From Schizophyllum amplum (taxonomy: Eukaryota; Basidiomycota; Agaricomycetes; Agaricales; Schizophyllaceae), in the NCBI GenBank assembly GCA_007026445.1, contig VDMD01000050.1, positions 62,001 through 126,000 on the forward strand: DNA of 64,000 bases, read 5' to 3'. A program made the translations under genes and the position numbers. How positions within the stretch are numbered: position 1 is the stretch's first letter; every line of letters starts with the position of its first letter. The notes below the pieces were generated by a model. That model did not search any database. It was not told the DNA's origin and worked only from the letters and a program-made list of their open reading frames with translations. Below, one piece after another: positions 21,133-33,955 of the stretch.

Positions 21133-23217
21133 ATGTTGTGCAAGTCGGCAGCTTTGCTAGCGGGCGTACTCATCTCAGGAGTCAGCGCGCTCGACGGCCG
21201 ACGCCGCTCTTCTGTCATCGAAGTGAGTCCTGCTGTCTTCTTGAGAGTCTTCGGCTGACAAGGTCGTAGGATGACCATGGCATCGACTGGTTCCCATGCA
21301 GCGGTCTTGATGCGAAGTACAGCCACGGCGACGAGCTCAACATATCCTGCGGATACTACGACGTGCCATTAGACTGGGCAGACCATTCGGTAGGCGCTGC
21401 GAGTCTGGCGGTGGTGATCTATCCAGCCACGAAGAAACGACGAGGGACTATGTACATCAACGCCGGTACGTAAATATATGTGGCGAGACGTCTTTTGCAT
21501 CTGAGAGCTTTGTTCAGGCGGCCCTGGCTACTCAGGTATTGAGTTCTTACTCCAATACGGGCCGAATCATATCCGCAAGGCCATAGGCGAACACTACGAC
21601 TTCGTCGCCTGGGACCCGCGCGGCGTCGGGCACACCACGCCCGGGCCGCCGTCCTGCTTCCACACCGCCGAAGACTGGGAAGCGTACTTCAACGGCACGC
21701 TCGAGGAGACGGGCCTTGACATCAAAGGAAACCTCACCGATGATGATCAGCTGTACAAGTTTTACTCCCATGTTCCCGAGATGGAGAGGAAGTATCGGGG
21801 GCTGGGCAAGCGCTGCGCAGAGGCGGAGAGTAGTAAGACCCTCGCGTATCTGGGGTCGGCGGCTGCGGCGCGCGATATGGTCGCGCTGGCAGACTACTTG
21901 GATCCGGGGATACAGGAGCTCAATAGCTGGGGCTTTTCTTATGGCTCCATGGTTGGCTTCATCTTCGTGAACAGTGAGTGCTATCCATGTCATCTTCGTC
22001 CAGTATTTAATCGCGTCACAGTGTTCCCTGACCGCGTCGGTCATGTCGTCCTTGACGGATGCATGCGTCAGTATTTCGCGAACGCTGCCTCGCTGTACTG
22101 ACGCCTGTGTAGACCCCTTACTTTACGCGACTCGCCCAATCACGGAGGTGTGCATGCGCCCTCCTGACGGTCTGAATTAGCTTGTCGTATTGACCTCATC
22201 CTCCAGTATTATCTGAACAGCCTCGAATCCTCCGAGGAAACGTTCGGCGGCTTCGCCACTGGCTGCGCGATGGCCGGAAAAAACGGCTGCAAGCTTGTTC
22301 AGAGCGACAGCGACACAGCTGCTGATGTTGCACTGCGCATTCGTGGCATGCTTGACGTGTGTCCTTCCCTTTGCGCGCAAACAACTCGGTCGAATGAGTT
22401 CATCTACCTCATAGCTCGCTCACGACCTTTTCGAGTTCGGTGCTGACCTCACCGGAACCTACACCTCCGCGCAAGCCCGTGAACACCTGTATAACGTCAT
22501 GGCCACTCCGCTGCTCTGGTCCCAGCTCGCTGAGGAGATGCACGCATACGGGAAGGACCTCACCGCCATTGCCGCCAACACAACATGCTCCCGCGCACTC
22601 TCCATGAAGCAATCCGACGCAGACAGTGATATCGGTCCTCCCACGTACGAGTACGTCGCGATCTTATGTGGCGATAGCGTCGACGCGGGCAACATGTCGA
22701 TGCGTGGCGGCTTCGAGGCCATTGCCCGGGCGTCCAAGTACGTGTCGCCTCTGTTTGGCCCGCAGTGGCATATAGGTGTCCATATGTGCTTCGCCTGGCC
22801 GGCGCGTGCGGTCGAGCGCTACACGGGCCCGTGGGATAGTAAGCTGAAGAACCGCATACTTATCATCGGGAACTCCGTAGGTCATCTTTCTCTCGGTGCA
22901 GTGAATGGGCATACTGAATCACCCCGTCGTGCAGGTCGACCCGGAGACACCGTTCGGCAACGCGAAGCTCATGGCCGACTTGCTCGGGCACAACGCTGCT
23001 CTTGTGCGGCAGGATGGGTTCGGACATGTCTCCGTGGCAGAGAGGTCCAGTTGTATCACCAATATTATCAGCAGGTATTTTGAGGATGGCACGGTACGTG
23101 AGCAAACTAATCTCGTTGGGCGCAGCTCATGTGGCCCAGCTTGCGGAGGGCAGCGATGCGACGACATGTCCAATTGACGACGATGTTGTTCTCTTCCCTA
23201 ACTCGACCGTCGCATAG
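21133..23217 (+). CDS. Secreted alpha/beta hydrolase with TAP-like C-terminal domain
   Basis: Related to tripeptidyl-aminopeptidase-type and proline-iminopeptidase-type hydrolases. The start MLCKSAALLAGVLISGVSAL is a signal peptide. The oxyanion/HGxP-like loop is NAGGPGYSG near 21500, and FVAWDPRGVGHTTPGPPSC follows. The nucleophile is the Ser of WGFSYGSMVG near 21935. The TAP-like domain begins near 22400 (FGADLTGTY). The acid is the Asp in NSVDPETPFGNAKLM (joined across an intron at about 22873-22935) and the base is the His in DGFGHVSVAE near 23025. It ends DDDVVLFPNSTVA. It has about ten exons and roughly 540 residues; I traced the frame through the joins and found no lesion. It has no copy of the cluster promoter word, so membership in the pathway is unclear. 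Confidence 0.85.
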
Positions 23218-24102
23218 AAGGAAGGATAGCTAAGCGGCCTGTCCGTTGTGCAAGGCCTTTGGAACATGAGATGACCATGACTGGCGCATCCTCTTGTATT
23301 TCGATTCTCTGTGCTGGGATAATCGTGTCTCGCCTCGCAAAGACTCACAAAGAAGCGGGTCCCCTGATGTTACGATTGGAAAGGTGACTATGGTCAAATG
23401 TGCAGCAACACGGTGGTTATTTTGATGAGTTTGGACTTGGAGGTCCAAGCGGATGTCAATGAGGGCCGATCGGACCGAACATACAGTTTTTCTTGTCTCC
23501 CGATTCCCACGTACAACGTCTCCGTATGATGCGACTGGTGTTTTGCTTGCCTACCGTCAACGAATGCAAGATTGGGATTGAAGATAAACACCTGAACTCC
23601 GTGGCCTGTCTGGCTATGACAGGCAACGCGTTTGCGCATCGGCGTGACTCGCTGTTTGTTCGAATGTTCACTCAACGATCACTGCTCAAGCGCTCATCGA
23701 CATCCATGGGCTCGCGTCTCTATTCCATAGCATACTCTTTGGTAATGCTTGCTCATATTCAACTCTATGCTCGGCCTGCTGGCGAGGGCGAGAGAGCGGC
23801 CGGCGGCGACACTGACATGACTCTGGCAGTCGGGCTGTTTGACATACGGTGATAGTGGGCTAGTACGCCTAACTCGCGAGGATCGTTGACAGTGGTGATC
23901 TCCGCTTGACATGCACGCTCAGACTGGACACGGGCGCCTCGGAGTAACGGTCTACGAGTCATCGACGTGCCGCCTTCCGTCCCGAACAGTGAACCGAGCG
24001 CGAAGCCACAATGGGCCGCTGTGGATACTTTCTTGCTTTTCCCCGTCTCTTGCCTCCCCCCACCACTGTTTTCTCTTCGTCGCCGTCGTCGCCGCTATCA
24101 CG
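23218..24102. other. Intergenic, upstream region of the ABC transporter
   Basis: About 880 bases with no supportable gene. It contains one exact promoter word at 23797-23806. Confidence 0.6.
23797..23806 (+). promoter_or_regulatory. CGGCCGGCGG promoter word, upstream of the ABC transporter
   Basis: An exact match 297 bases upstream of the ABC start at 24103, flanked GAGAG and CGACA. Confidence 0.75.
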
Positions 24103-27100
24103 ATGGCAACGGAGTCGCATCGTCCCTCGCAATCCAGCGGTCCTAGCACAGTTGTAGATGAAGTGCCACCCGACAGCGCCCCGGTCAAATCAAAAGCTTC
24201 CGAAGACGCATTCGATTCCGATACACCCGATTCCGTCTCATTCTTCTCTTTGTTTAGGTGAGTGCAGTACCTCTACATGTCCCACAAACTTGCTCATTCG
24301 TCACAGATTCTCTACGACTACGGACCGCATTTTGAATGTCACGGGCGCCATAGCTGCAGTTGCCGCAGGCGCGGGCCAAGTTCGTCATCTGTCCCCATAA
24401 TATTATCATGCTAACTAGTGCGCGCTTTCTCTATAGCCGCTCATGACTCTTCTCTTCTCTAGACTCGCGCAGGACTTCTTGGTGTTTCAAACGATCCTCG
24501 GGCAAGCTGATGCAGGGGACGCGGCTGCGAGCGAACGTCTTCCTCAAGTGACGAGGCAGTTCTATCACTCGTCGAGCTTAAACGCGTCGTACATTGTGTA
24601 TCTCGGTGCGTTGCCGTCTTGAGATATCCGATCGAGGTCACTAATGGACGTCAGGGATCGGCATCTTTGTGGTGACCTACTTCTACATGCTCAGCTGGTC
24701 TTACACGGCGGAGGTCAATGCGAAGCGCCTGCGGGAGGAATATCTCAAGGCCACTCTTCGACAAGATATAGCCTACTTCGACAACGTCGGCGCCGGAGAA
24801 ATAGCAACTCGTATACAGACCGACACTCGTAAGTCGAGACCGTTTCAATGAATGTTTTTCACTCACATCCGACAGATATGGTGCAGCGCGGCATATCAGA
24901 GAAGGTTGCGCTCGTTTGCCAATACATGGGCGCGTTCATCGTCGGTTTCATCCTCGCCTTCATCCGGTCGTGGCGCCTCGCTCTCGCACTTTCATCCATC
25001 ATACCCTGCCTCGGCCTCTTCGGCGGGATACTGAACTACTTCACGACTAAATTTGTGCAGTAAGTAGGCTGATGTCGTTTCCGCGAGCTTACGCTTACGT
25101 ATACATCTTCTGCAGACGAACTACGAAGCACACGGCAGACGCCGGCACTGTTGCGGAAGAAGTCATATCGACGGTCCGCACTGCCAAGGCCTTCGGAACG
25201 CAGGGAACATTGGCAGGCATGTACGGACGTCACATCGAGCTGGCGTATAACGAGGACCTTAAGAACTCCATCGTGCAAGGCATGAGCTCCTCGGCATTTT
25301 TCTTCATTATCTATAGCTCTTACGGTCTTGGTACGTCCAAGTCTATGCAGGAAGGCTTATCACTAATTCTCACGTACCGTCTGCAGCCTTCAGCTTTGGG
25401 ACGACGCTGATTCTACACGGTCGCGGTATGTCTTGAGCGCCGCATATATACCGTTTAAATGACGACGAATCGATTGCAGCGGATCCCGGAGTTGTCATCA
25501 ACGTTTTTTTCGCTATTTTCATCGGCGCCTTCTCGATCGCGCTGCTTGCGCCCGAGATGCAAGGTGAGCTCGTCAGTCATACCACCATTGGGACGGCGCC
25601 TGATCAATGTTGCTCTAGCTATCAGTCAAGCTCGAGGCGCGGCGGCCAAGCTTTATGCTACCATAGACCGTGTCCCGAGCATAGACGCATATAACGAGAC
25701 CGGACTCAAGCCGGATATCGTCCAAGGAGATATCACGCTGACGGACATCAAGTTCGCATACCCGGTGAGTCTTGTATGTCTCACGCTCTGCGTATCTTGT
25801 GTTCTTATCGTTTTCAGGCTCGTCCAGATGTTCAAGTCGTCAAGGGCGTTAACTTGCACTTCCCGGCCGGAAAGACAACCGCTCTAGTCGGCGCATCCGG
25901 ATCTGGCAAATCGACGGCCATCTCCCTCGTCGAGAGGTTCTACGATCCGTTGGAAGGCGTTGTGCAGCTCGACGGCGTTAACCTGAAGGACTTGAACCTG
26001 AAGTGGCTGCGCTCTCAAATTGGACTCGTCAGTCAGGAGCCCACACTCTTCGCGACGACCATCAGGGTGCGTGTAGCCATGGGTGTCGGTCCGCCACGCA
26101 TATATCTGACCTACTCATCGCAGCAAAACGTTGCTCACGGGCTCATCAACACACGGTGGGAACACGCCGCGCCGGAGAAGCAATTCGAGCTGATCAAGGA
26201 GGCGTGCGTCACCGCGAACGCGGATGAGTTCATTGCGAAGCTTCCGGAAGGTTACGATACCATGGTCGGCGAGCGCGCCATGTTGCTCTCAGGCGGACAA
26301 AAGCAGCGGATCGCGATCGCGCGCGCCATCGTGGCAGACCCTCGAATCCTGCTCCTCGACGAAGCGACATCTGCGCTAGACACCCAGTCCGAAGGCATCG
26401 TCCAGGACGCGCTCGACAAGGCGGCCACGGGGCGCACGACCATTACAATCGCACACCGGCTTTCGACGATCAAGGACGCGGACGTGATCTTCGTCATGGG
26501 CGAGGGGCTAGTCCTGGAACAGGGCACGCACACCGAGCTGCTGCAGAACGCCGACGGTCCCTACGCGCGGCTCGTCGAGGCGCAGAATCTGCGGCAGGCC
26601 GAGGAGCGCGAGGTGAACGACGAAGAGGATGACGACGTGGAGGTGACGGAGAGCAGCGCATTCGAGAAAAGGCTGAGCAGGCGGTACAGTTACTCGCTGC
26701 GCCGCAACAGTATGACGCGATCCCTGGCGAGCGAGATATTGGAGGACCGGGCGCGAATTGAGCATGACGACGTCGAGGAGCACAGCGCGTTCTCGTTGTT
26801 CAAGCGGATGGCGCATATAAACCGCGACGAGACCATGTTCTATGTGTTTGGCGTGTTCGCGGCTATGTGCTCGGGGGCGGTGTATCCGGCGTTTGGGATT
26901 GTGTTTTGTGCGTGTCTCATTGCGAGTCATCTCTGTTTTTCTGATCTGTTTTGTAGCACAAGCGCTGACGGGTCTGGCCGCCGAAGATCCGGGCGAGAAG
27001 CGCAGGGAGGGCGACCGGAACGCGTTGTGGTTCTTCATCATTGCGCTCGCCTCGACTGCTGCCGCCGGCGTTCAGAATTACGTCTTCACCTCCACCGCTG

Positions 27101-29240
27101 CTGCTCTGACTGCGAAGCTGCGCACTCTGTGCTTCAAGGCCATACTTCGCCAGGATGGTGGGTGCAGAGACGTATGTCAAAGCTGCTCGATCTGACTCAT
27201 GTTTGCAGTGGTGTTCTTTGATGAAGAGGGGAATAGTGTGCGTACCTGCGCTGCTCTGAGTGCCAAGTTTCCTGATCGTCGCTTTCAGGCTGGAAGCCTC
27301 ACGTCGAGCTTGAGCGAAAACGCGCAGAAGATAAACGGGTTTGCGGGAATTACCCTTGGAGTGTGAGTCCTTGCCCGCGCTATGAGCACTAAGCGGTTAT
27401 TGACGGGAGACTTGCAGGATCATACAAAGCATGTCGACCCTCGTCTGCGGTATCGCCATTGGTACTGCGTAGTCTTGGAGAATTGGTCTAGTAGGCATGG
27501 GTACGCGTGAAAGCCCAACGTCCTCTATCATATCTGACATGGCGTCCCCTCGCAGCTTGCACGCCGATTTTGGTGTCCACCGGATACATCGCACTGGTAA
27601 GATCGCAATCGCCGTCGCTTATGTGGAGCGGAAGGCTTACATCTAAAACAGCGCGTGGTCGGTCTGAAGGATCAGAAGAATAAGAAGGCTCACGGGGAAT
27701 CTGCACAACTCGCTTGCGAAGCTGCGGGGGCCATACGGACCGTCGCTTCGCTGACGCGGGAGCACGACTGTTTGGCCCTATACAGCAAGAGTTTGGAGCA
27801 GCCGCTGAAGCGGTCCACCCGTGCTTCCGTCTGGGATAATGCGGTCTATGCCGCGTCGCAGGCGTCGTCTTTTTGGATCATCTCTCTGGTCTTCTGGTAT
27901 GGCGCGAAGCTGGTAGCCGCGAGGACGATTACGGTGTCGGCCTTCTTTGTGGCTCTAATGGTACGTAAGGGCGTATCATGTGGCGACTTATACGATATTG
28001 ATTACGAGACTAGAGTACAACGCTCGGTGCTATTCAAGCCGGGAACATGTTCGCCTTCGTGAGCGACATGTCTGGCGCTCGAGGGTCGGCGGCGGACGTC
28101 GTAGAGCTTCTCGACTCCCAGCCAGATATCGATTCGGAATCTATCGAAGGACGCAAGATCGACCGGGCGTCGACCAAGGGGCAGATCAAGTTCGAGAACG
28201 TGTACTTCAGGTGCGAGCGGCGGCTTTCATGTATGCCACAATTTCACCTTCTACGCAGGTATCCAACTCGCCCAGGTATTCGTGTCCTGCGTAAATTCGA
28301 CTTGACCATCGAGCCGGGCACGTATGTCGCGCTCGTCGGTGCGAGTGGGTCTGGAAAGTCCACGACGTGAGTACAGGCCGGCTGTATGTGTTTCTCGTCA
28401 TTGATGTGTTCGACAGTATCCAACTCATCGAGCGATTCTACGACCCGCTTCACGGTGCTCTATATGTGCGTCTAATATTCAATTCACACCCATGCCCATC
28501 TGAATTTTCTCCAGTTCGACGGGCAGCACATATCCGCGCTCAACATAACCGAGTATCGCAAACAAGTGGCGCTCGTCTCGCAGGAGCCGACACTGTACTC
28601 TGGCACCGTACGCTTCAATATCCTGCTGGGCGCTACGAAGCCGCACTCGGAGGTGACGCAGGAGGAAATAGACGAGGCGTGTCGGAAAGCGAACATCCTT
28701 GACTTCATTGGTCGTTTGCCGAAGTGCGTAGGCCGTAATACGTAGGTGTCAAATTCTTCTACTAACACAATATGCAGTGGATTCGACACGGAGGTCGGAG
28801 GGAAGGGCAGCCAACTTTCCGGCGGGCAGAAACGTGAGCAATCTCAGTTATGACCTCGCGTACCGCATACTGATCCTCGTATCTCATTAGAACGCATCGC
28901 TATCGCTCGCGCGCTGCTCCGGAATCCAAAAGTGTTGCTTCTGGATGAGGCCACGTCCGCGCTGGACTCTACCTCGGAGAAAATCGTGCAGGCCGCCCTC
29001 GACGAAGCCGCGAGAGGACGTACGACAATTGCTATCGCGCACAGACTGTCCACTATTCAGAATGCGGACAAGATGTGCGTTCACTGGTATCCTACATGCC
29101 GGGGACGACCTCACTGATATCTGCGCAGCTGCTTTATTAAGGAGGGGCGCGTCAGCGAGACCGGGACGCACGCAGAGCTGGTTGCTCTGAAGGGCGATTA
29201 CTACCAGTACGTGCAGATGCAGACTCTGAGCGCGAGGTAG
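24103..29240 (+). CDS. ABC-B full transporter (multidrug/MDR type)
   Basis: An ATP-driven membrane exporter with layout TMD1-NBD1-TMD2-NBD2, around 1250 residues in some 20 exons. It starts [19 protein letters not shown]1 includes [20 protein letters not shown] and a long membrane segment near 24900-25060. NBD1 has Walker [10 protein letters not shown] (25893), Q-loop LVSQEPTLF, signature LSGGQKQR (26286), Walker [13 protein letters not shown] (26347) and H-loop IAHRLST. An acidic/Ser-rich linker (26590-26780) follows, then TMD2 from 26830. NBD2 has Walker [10 protein letters not shown] (28340), signature LSGGQK|QR split by an intron, Walker [13 protein letters not shown] (28934) and IAHRLST. 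The stop is at 29240 after QMQTLSAR. Both ATPase sites are complete. A promoter word upstream suggests it exports the pathway product or gives self-protection. Confidence 0.93.
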
Positions 29241-30459
29241 GCTACGCTCGGTTGTGGGGTTCATGCTGTGGTACTTAATGTGGTGTGTTTATTCAATACT
29301 GAACAAGATCATTGGCTTTGCATATGCTGCCAGGAGCCCTTTCCATACCTTGGTACCGTGAAATTGTGCTTACTCAGTACGGACCGTTTGTTCGCGAAAA
29401 TGCTCTACTCCACGTTACGCGCTTCAGCTTCGGTCCCGTTTATGGTGAGTTGAAATCGTTCAGATCCTTTGCGAGCTGACACGTATTTTGAGCACAGGTT
29501 CCTTCACACGAAGTTCTTCAATGACCTCAGAGGCTGACTCCGTCGTGATGGGGTACTTTGAGAATCGAGGTGCTCTAGTCTCTATCATACGTCCGCGCAA
29601 GGCAATGGGGTATCATATGTCAATACGTAGGTGCCTCCCTCTCGGCGTGACCCCGATGCCGTTGACAGGAGACTCCAGCTAGCAACGTCCGATCGGCTTT
29701 GGTCCGGCTAGTGACCAAGGATGCTAGCCGTCGGCACACCAGTTCTGGTCGGCACGCCATTTCGGCCGTACTCCGAGTCGTCACCGTGACACGGAAAGCC
29801 AAAATCAGTGTCCGTCCGCGTCATCGTTCGTGAAGTCCGACGCTATGCCCCCCGTAGAGGCCCACGATGGATCCTTTCACGTATGTCTTACCCTTTCTTT
29901 GATTTTGTAACGAGGCGCGCGATGCCGAAACTAAAGCTCGAAATTAAAGGCATCGTTCGGATCCCGGGCGTGTGTCCTTTTGAGACGTCATTAGCTATCC
30001 CTTCAATGAAGACTGCACCCCGTGGTAGGATTGCCGCGGTGGACGTTTATAGACCTGCTGCCTTCCTGCTCGATGCCACCAGCATTCATCTCCACCTCGA
30101 CGGTGGAAGTACGTCGCAAGAACGCGTCGGTGCCGGGCAAGGCGATATCGTGCCCAATGACGCTACCATACCTGCCTGTAACGCGCTCGGCGGCATTGTC
30201 GCGCCGATATATTCGTCCGCTCGTCGACCGCAGCGTCTGCGCATGACAATTAAACCTGTACGTAACGCACAACGAAAGGTTGTTGCACACTCACGGAGTC
30301 GTCGGCAGCCTCAACGCTAGTCGGTGGTTGTGCTTGTCCTCCTCCGACGCCGTCCTTCGGTTTGGGCACGACGATAACCGGACGCGAGCGTCCATATAAC
30401 AGCAATAGTTGCCGTGTACATCGTCTTCTGTGCCCGCAAGCTATCATAACGACACAGAC
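29241..30459. other. Intergenic with short coding-like fragments
   Basis: Between the ABC gene and zinc-finger copy 2. The part at 29330-29682 is listed separately. From 29800 to 30300 there are open frames on both strands without motifs. No promoter word was found, which fits the idea that zinc-finger copy 2 is not in the same regulon. Confidence 0.5.
29330..29682 (+). pseudogene. Coding-like fragment of unknown family
   Basis: The plus strand reads PWYREIVLTQYGPFVREN and then RFSFGPVYG up to a plausible GT donor near 29441. A GT-AG join to about 29499 keeps a frame that runs to a stop at 29682 (SFTRSSSMTSEADSVVMGYF). The first piece has protein-like composition, but I do not recognise it and there is no clear start. 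It is probably a gene remnant; it could also be chance. Confidence 0.25.
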
Positions 30460-31682
30460 ATGTCCATCCAACTCCCGATTGAAGAGCTTACGCGCTTATG
30501 TGTGCATGCTCAGCTTTCGTCCTCGTCTGACGAAAGCATCACACTCTCAGTCAGACCGTCGCCCCAGGGAATCCCACATGCTCAGCCTCTTCCGCCACCA
30601 ACTGGGTACCAAATCAACTTTGAAATCAAGTCCACAAGCCAGGGAGCCACGCTCGTAGTGTCTGTAACACTGCCGCAACAGGAGATCAGCTCAGAATTTT
30701 CGGGCAGCATAAATAGCCACGGTACGCGCGCACGTCCTGTGATCTTTGTAACTGTCTCTTGTGCTCACCGGTCACCCTCAGGCGAGCGTTCCTCGGTCGA
30801 CGATCCGTCATACAGTGTGTTTTGTGTACATTGTGCGTGGCGGTATTGATCAGGACATACAGAATTGTTCATCGAGAAGGAGTCCACTCCTTCTGGCCTG
30901 CCAAACGCGACCTACACGTCTGGCCCGTCGGACGAGGACCTTCAATCATGCTCTCCCGTTGATCCGGGCTTCTTCCCGCCACTGTATAACGATTTGAATT
31001 TCTTCCCTCTTGCCAATGCCACGGTGGACTCGATGCAGGGGCTCACTGGTCAGTCATGCATCACTAATACAAGCTAATACACTGCTGGATAACTCATCTG
31101 TATGCAGATCCCATGATCTTATCCATGCTAGCCGGCTTATCCCCTTTGGAGCTAGCGAGCGGTACATGGAATCAACCTCCGAAGGACTCGACCGCTTCCC
31201 CTACCCTCCAAACGCCCGTATCACCCGTATCGCCCGCCATTCACTCGCCTGTGCTTCAGCCTCCGCCTTCCTCGTCCTCCTCGTCCCCTTCATTGTCTAC
31301 ATCGCCATCCGGGAGTCCAGCGCTTGCGCCCAATGTGACGCCCCGCAAGCGCAAGAGCAAGGATGAGCAGAAGCCGCGGACGTTGGAGTGCACCATGGGG
31401 TGCGAGGAGAGCTTCTCCAGGCAGCATGATCGCTTTCGGCACGAAGTCCTGAAGCACGGGCGGCCGTGCGACTGGGTATGCGACACGTGCCACAAGTTCT
31501 TTGGGTCTCAAAAGAACCTGGACAAGCATGCGTGCAACAAGAATTCGCGTTGGACGGCCCCTACTTGTGAGTGTGAAGCGTTTGATTCGAGGAGCCTGCC
31601 GCTACAGCTTGAACTCATCGACAGAGGAACACACATTGGAAATTCAGGGATCTACGCCTCATTCGATACGAGAGCGATCTAG
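30460..31682 (+). CDS. C2H2 zinc-finger transcription factor (copy 2)
   Basis: Paralogue of the gene at 11938. Exon 1 (30460-30721) begins MSIQLPIEELTRLCVHAQL and shares LSVRPSPQGIPH and GYQINFE with copy 1. A middle exon carries FIEKESTPSGLPNATY and ends in DSMQGLT before a donor at about 31050. The last large exon (from about 31108) has a Pro/Ser-rich linker, a basic PRKRKSKDE patch, and two fingers: LECTMGCEESF (C-x3-C-x12-H-x4-H) and CDTCHKFFGSQKNLDKHAC, with the same unusual second finger as copy 1. Exon boundaries match copy 1. The true 3' end is uncertain; a donor follows RWTAPT at about 31568 and read-through stops at 31682. It is probably a nuclear regulator. It lies directly 3' to the converging first P450. 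Confidence 0.75.
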
Positions 31683-31711
31683 ATTGCGTATTTACGCATA
31701 CCCATAGACTA

Positions 31712-33850
31712 TCACTGATCAGGTCCTATGCTATGCAAATCCATCTTCACGTCAGACCTACTGAAATTTCCCCTGCGGAACACCACGTCCATATTCTTCG
31801 GCAGACTCAGCGCGAACGGCGAGAACCCGTTCTTCAGCCCATCCATATGCGGCGAATCTGCCGGCAATTCCCACTCCCACTCACGCAGCAGCATTGAGAT
31901 GAGCGTGCGCATCTCGTAGAGCGCAAAATTCCGCGCAGGGCATTGACGTGGGCCGAGCGCGAAGGGCCTGGCGGTCATGTCAGTGACGGCAGACAGAGCC
32001 AAATGGAATGAGGCGACGCACATCCACAAGCCAGCATCTACGTGAGCGATCTCCTTGTCGTCGCGGTTCATGAAGCGCTCCGGCTTGAACGATGAGGGGC
32101 TGCAAATGTGGAGATGATCAGGGGGCGATGGGAGTGCTAAAGGAATAACAGACCTTGGCCAATAGCGCGGGTTATAATGGATCGCGCAGATGTTCAGAAT
32201 GACGGAGGTGTTGGCGGGGAGTACGTATCGTTTGCCAAGCGCGCTCACGAGCTCCGCCGGTCGTGCGCTTGCGCGGGGGACCATGTAGACCTGCGCAGCA
32301 TGTATAAGCGGATTATCCGAATCTTTGGGGGCACCACTACTCACAATGGGCGTGTTGATGCGCAGCGCTTCGCGGATGCAGGCCTGGATGAAAGGAAGAT
32401 CGTGCAGGTTATCTAGGTTCGGCTCGTCGGTCCCCATGGCGGCTAGGACCTCGGCGCGTGCGCGGACTTGCATCTCTGGGTGCTTGGCGAAAAAGTAGAC
32501 GAGGCTGGACATGGCGCCGGCGGTTGTGTCCTGAGAGGGGGCGTGGCTCAGCGAGGTAGCGCGTACAGTTACGACCTTTGAACTCACGTGTCCGGCAATG
32601 AAGAAGACGACCATATTGTCGCGAAACTCGACGTCACTCATTTCGGGCTAGAGCTTGCAGTCAGGGAGGTGTCGAAGGAGGAAGAAAATGAGGACATACC
32701 TCCTCAAGCATGTAGGTCAGCATGTCGTTGCCCTTGTTTTCTTTTTTCTGATCGAGGATGTTGGTAAACTTGGCGATGAGCGCGTCAATTTTGCGGATGA
32801 TGTCGCGACGAGGGATGAGCCTCTCAAGTCCAGGGAAGACGATATAGCTAAAATTCCATGAGGAAATGATAGTCATAACGGGCACGGACAAACAGGGGGT
32901 TGGCTATGCTGTCCATGACATGGCTGTACTCTTTGACGAAGGGTCTGTGGGACGGTCAGATTGAAGGTGCGGAATGAAGCCCGGAAACCGCACGTGTTGG
33001 TGTCCTCGATACTGTTGAAGTCCCAGCCAAAAGTTGTTGATCCGACGGCGTCCAGCGTGAACCGCTGGTCGGGAAAGGTCAGCTATACGGGAATCGAGAG
33101 ACGAAACCCATGGACACTGACCATGGCCAAGTCATCCCATTGCATTTTTCCGCCGTCTCCCATGACACGGAAAAGGCGATTAGCGAGATTGACGAAATCT
33201 TCGATGGGAAGATTGCTGCGAGACATGGGTTAGCGGATGGCGGGATGGACCAGCGCGATGCTTACCGTTGAAGCGCAGATTTGACCACGCGAGAATGGCG
33301 CTGCCAATTGATGCCGTTGGATAGGATAACATTGGTCTGATCGACGTAAATTAGTGATGTGAGTCTTGTTCAAAGGCTTTGGACGTCTACTTTACCCACA
33401 AGCCGCCATAGCAGCAGGTCATCTTCGAGCTTGGTGAGTATATAATCCGTGTTAACATGTACGAGTGCGTACCAGGAGGCTCCTCTTTTGGCCAAGTCAC
33501 GATGTCTGCGGAGATGTCCTTCGCAATCTGAACTTCGCTTGTATAATCTGCAGATATTGACGAGCTGAGACACCCACCTTATCATCGAGTACATGGACTA
33601 TCCAGCGGCCAAGCGCATAGACCAGCACCACGCCCTCGCCGCGCTCGGCGAAGGGGAGAAGCAAACGCTTGATACGCACATCTTCGACTTCTCCTGTGAA
33701 GTAGCTCCAGAGCAGTGGCAGGACAGGGACGCGGGGTAGATGAGCGAGCTCGGGGGGCGGCGTGAAGAGTCTTCGGCACGCGATGACGAGGAGACCGACT
33801 GCAGTGAGTAGCACCCAGTGCTCTTGCATCGCTGTGACGATTGTCGACAT
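31712..33850 (-). CDS. Cytochrome P450 (cluster P450-1)
   Basis: A haem-thiolate monooxygenase anchored in the ER by an N-terminal segment (HWVLLTAVGLLVIACRRLF). Family landmarks in order: C-helix NWQRHSR (WxxxR) near 33300, I-helix FFIAGH|DTTAGAMSS with the AGxDTT motif split by an intron near 32590-32535, K-helix ExxR in EALRIN near 32360, PERF in SFKPERFMNR near 32080, and the Cys-ligand loop FALGPRQCPARNFALYEMR near 31940. In that loop the position two after the Cys is Ala instead of the usual Gly. It ends SIGPDQ at 31712. About ten exons, around 520 residues, no frameshift seen. It is divergent from P450-2, with sites of the shared promoter word on both sides of the 500-base gap. The substrate is unknown. 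Confidence 0.9.
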
Positions 33851-33955
33851 GGCAAAAGTTGGACGAAGAGGCGTCTAGCTGGCACTCGCGTTATAAATGA
33901 GGTATGTGCAATGTTGACAGGTAGGCTCGTTACAGCGGATGAAGTGCGCACTTTG

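Noticed and set aside
20628..21269. Long plus-strand open frame (213 codons)
   Set aside because: It overlaps the signal-peptide exon of the secreted hydrolase in another frame, has no motif, and its composition is unlike the neighbours.
24103..29240. Two separate half-size ABC transporters
   Set aside because: The linker after NBD1 runs in frame into TMD2 with no start, stop or promoter between, so one full transporter is the better reading.
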